Shown here piece by piece: positions 62,209-64,000 of a stretch of DNA of 64,000 nt. Made by a program: the position numbers and the translations under genes. Origin of the DNA: JANNSX01 sp963741525. GTDB lineage: Bacteria > Pseudomonadota > Alphaproteobacteria > Rhizobiales > Hyphomicrobiaceae. A model generated the notes under the pieces. The model was not told the origin of the DNA. It ran no database searches and saw nothing but the letters and a program-made list of their open reading frames with translations. Within the stretch, counting starts at the first letter, position 1. Each line of letters begins with the position of its first letter. The stretch lies in assembly GCA_963741525.1 (NCBI GenBank), contig CAVUIW010000027.1, positions 558,001 through 622,000 on the forward strand, read 5' to 3'.

Positions 62209-64000
62209 TCAGCTTCTGAGTTCGGCCAGATCCTTGTAGAGATCGAGCGCTTCCGGATTGGCGAGCGCCTCCCTGTTCTGGACCTCGCGCCCGTGGATGA
62301 TGTCGCGGACGGCGAGTTCCGTGATCTTGCCGGATTTCGTGCGCGGGATATCCCGGACGGCGACGATCTTGGCAGGCACGTGCCTGGGCGTCGTGCCGGA
62401 TCGGATGCGGGATTTGATCTTGTCCTCGAGCGCCTGGTCGAGTGCGAAGCCCGGCTTCAGCACCACGAACAGCACGACGCGCACATCGTTGTCGAAATCC
62501 TGGCCGACGACGATGGCCTCCTGGATTTCGGGCAGACTCTCGACCTGACGATAGATCTCGGCCGTGCCGATGCGGACACCGCCCGGGTTGAGCGTCGCAT
62601 CCGAGCGGCCATAGATGATCATACCGCCGTGCTCGGTCATGGCTGCGTAATCGCCGTGATGCCAGACGCCGGGAAAGCGTGCGAAATAGGCTTTGTGATA
62701 CTTCGCGCCGTCGGGGTCGTTCCAGAACTTGAGCGGCATCGAGGGGAAGGGCTTCACACAGACGAGCTCGCCCTTGCCGGTTTCGAGCTTACTTCCCGAC
62801 TCGTCCCACACCTCGACCGCCATGCCCGGCACCGGCCCCTGGATCTCGCCGCGCCAGACCGGCTTCGTCGGCACGCCCGCGACGAAGCAGCCGCAGATGT
62901 CGGTGCCGCCGGAGATGGAGGCGAGGTGAAGGTCGTCCTTGATGGCGTCATACACGTAGTCGAAGCTCTCGGCGACGAGCGGCGAGCCGGTCGAGCACAT
63001 CGCGCGGAGTGTTGAGAGCTTGTGCGTGTCTTTCGGGCGAAGTCCCGCTTTCTTGGCGGCATCGATGTATTTGGCGGACGTGCCGAAAACCGTCATGCCC
63101 TCGGCATCGGCATAGTCGAACAGCACGTTGCCGTTGGGATGGAACGGCGAGCCGTCGTAGAGCAACAACGTCGCGCCGGCCGCCAGTCCCGAGACGAGCC
63201 AGTTCCACATCATCCAGCCACAGGTCGAGAAATAGAAGAGGCGATCCTCGACGTGCACATCGGTCGAGAGCAGATGCTCCGACAGATGCTTCATCAGGAT
63301 GCCGCCGGCCGTGTGCACGATGCATTTGGGAATGCCCGTCGTGCCGGAGGAATAGAGAATGTAGAGCGGGTGATCGAAAGGGAGCCGCGCGAAGTCGGGC
63401 CTTGCCGAAGCTTCCGGCTGACGCCATGCGACGGCCTTCGGCAGGTCGGCGGCGGCCGCATCGGCTTCGCCGAGATAGGGGACGATGATCACCCGCTCGA
63501 GCGAAGGGAGCTTGGCGACGATCTCGGCGAGCTTCTGCAAAAGCCGGTGCGGCTTGCCGTTGTAGTGGTAGCCATCGACCGCGACAAGCACCTTGGGCTC
63601 GATCTGGCCGAAGCGGTCGAGCACGCCGGACGCACCAAAATCTGGCGAGCAGGACGACCAGATGGCGCCCGTCGCCGCCGCGCCCAGCATGCCCGCGATG
63701 GCTTCCGGCATGTTGGGCATGATGGCGGCGACGCGGTCGCCCGCAACGACCCCGGCTTCGCGATAGAGCGCTTGAAATCCGGCGGTCGCGGTGTTGAGCT
63801 CGCGCCACGAAACCCTCCGGCGGACCTTGTCCTCGCCCCAGAAAACGAGTGCCGTGGTATCGCCGGTTTTGACGAGAAGGTTTTCAGCGTAGTTGAGGCG
63901 GGCGCCCGGGAAAAATCTCGCGCCAGGCATTCTTTCCGCATCAATGAGGAAGGGCGAGGCACCTTTCTCTCCACGCACGCCGGCATAATCCCAGAGTGCC
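62209..64000 (-). CDS. acetoacetate-CoA ligase, 5' end outside the window
   Basis: This contains the C-terminal 597 or so residues of an acetoacetyl-CoA synthetase of the acyl-adenylate family, about 60 short of the usual 650. The frame stays open to the window edge (ALWDYAGVRGEKG). Key segments: P-loop-like YILYSSGTTGIPKCIVHTAGG, STCGWMMWNWLVSGLAAGAT with the acetoacetate-type FGTSAKYIDAAKKAGL, ATP motif WHHGDYA, and catalytic lysine region RTKSGKITELAVRDI. It activates acetoacetate in ketone body or PHB turnover. A GTG at 63978 is only an internal valine codon. Confidence 0.92.
   Translation of the reverse strand, partial: ALWDYAGVRGEKGASPFLIDAERMPGARFFPGARLNYAENLLVKTGDTTALVFWGEDKVRRRVSWRELNTATAGFQALYREAGVVAGDRVAAIMPNMPEAIAGMLGAAATGAIWSSCSPDFGASGVLDRFGQIEPKVLVAVDGYHYNGKPHRLLQKLAEIVAKLPSLERVIIVPYLGEADAAAADLPKAVAWRQPEASARPDFARLPFDHPLYILYSSGTTGIPKCIVHTAGGILMKHLSEHLLSTDVHVEDRLFYFSTCGWMMWNWLVSGLAAGATLLLYDGSPFHPNGNVLFDYADAEGMTVFGTSAKYIDAAKKAGLRPKDTHKLSTLRAMCSTGSPLVAESFDYVYDAIKDDLHLASISGGTDICGCFVAGVPTKPVWRGEIQGPVPGMAVEVWDESGSKLETGKGELVCVKPFPSMPLKFWNDPDGAKYHKAYFARFPGVWHHGDYAAMTEHGGMIIYGRSDATLNPGGVRIGTAEIYRQVESLPEIQEAIVVGQDFDNDVRVVLFVVLKPGFALDQALEDKIKSRIRSGTTPRHVPAKIVAVRDIPRTKSGKITELAVRDIIHGREVQNREALANPEALDLYKDLAELRS

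Overview
The window is GC-rich, densely coding DNA from an alphaproteobacterium, most likely a member of the Hyphomicrobiales (rhizobial order). The evidence is the gene content (a UPF0314/DUF2585 protein, a DUF2157/GDYXXLXY pair, many SDR, GMC and FAD oxidoreductases, polyamine-type ABC genes), high GC with frequent GTG starts, and palindromic intergenic elements of a rhizobial type. I cannot name a genus from the sequence alone. Genes run off both ends: an alpha/beta hydrolase on the left and an acetoacetate-CoA ligase on the right.

Left part (1-15.5 kb): an extended SDR, a YcaQ-type DNA glycosylase, a cytosine-to-UMP salvage pair (Fcy1-like cytosine deaminase plus Upp) facing a metal-dependent amidohydrolase, a phosphorelay module (988-residue hybrid kinase plus two stand-alone receivers), and a minus-strand run of Gfo/Idh/MocA, FAD oxidase, MOSC, class III cyclase and SDR genes. 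Middle part (15.5-38.5 kb): a secreted AlgE-type mannuronan C5-epimerase with RTX repeats, a two-subunit ThDP decarboxylase (beta frameshifted), a lytic transglycosylase, a short RTX protein, membrane proteins of unknown function, a DMT exporter, RidA (frameshifted) with a universal stress protein, an amidase, a dimethylglycine/sarcosine dehydrogenase-like flavoprotein, DedA, quinone oxidoreductase, a GlcD-type flavoprotein with a GST, and a PepSY-OmpR-histidine kinase operon.

38.5-49.5 kb is a catabolic region for methylated amines or polyamines that is partly decayed: a Rieske oxygenase and its TetR regulator with many frameshifts, tRNA-Leu(UAA), a gene-poor stretch, a GMC oxidoreductase, the C-terminal stump of an acetylpolyamine amidohydrolase/histone deacetylase, an intact polyamine-type ABC system whose two permeases are fused into one protein, a frameshifted choline-dehydrogenase-like GMC gene, and an N-terminal stump of a trimethylamine-dehydrogenase-like gene.

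49.5-60.3 kb is a complete respiratory nitrate reductase cluster: a cysteine-poor Crp/Fnr regulator divergent from narK(fused)-narG-narH-narJ-narI, with two FNR/DNR-type boxes between them. It is bounded on the left by the broken gene and on the right by an IS256-type transposase remnant, which suggests that it was inserted. The right end carries a ceramidase-like membrane protein and small secreted proteins.

The main non-gene signals are a three-copy palindromic repeat with compensatory base changes, two very large hairpins between convergent response-regulator genes, two genes whose Shine-Dalgarno sequence lies inside a hairpin abutting the start codon, a 22-bp direct repeat upstream of the tetR pseudogene, and many single-base frameshifts. 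Some of these frameshifts may be sequencing errors. I did not find an obviously new multi-gene defence or biosynthetic system.
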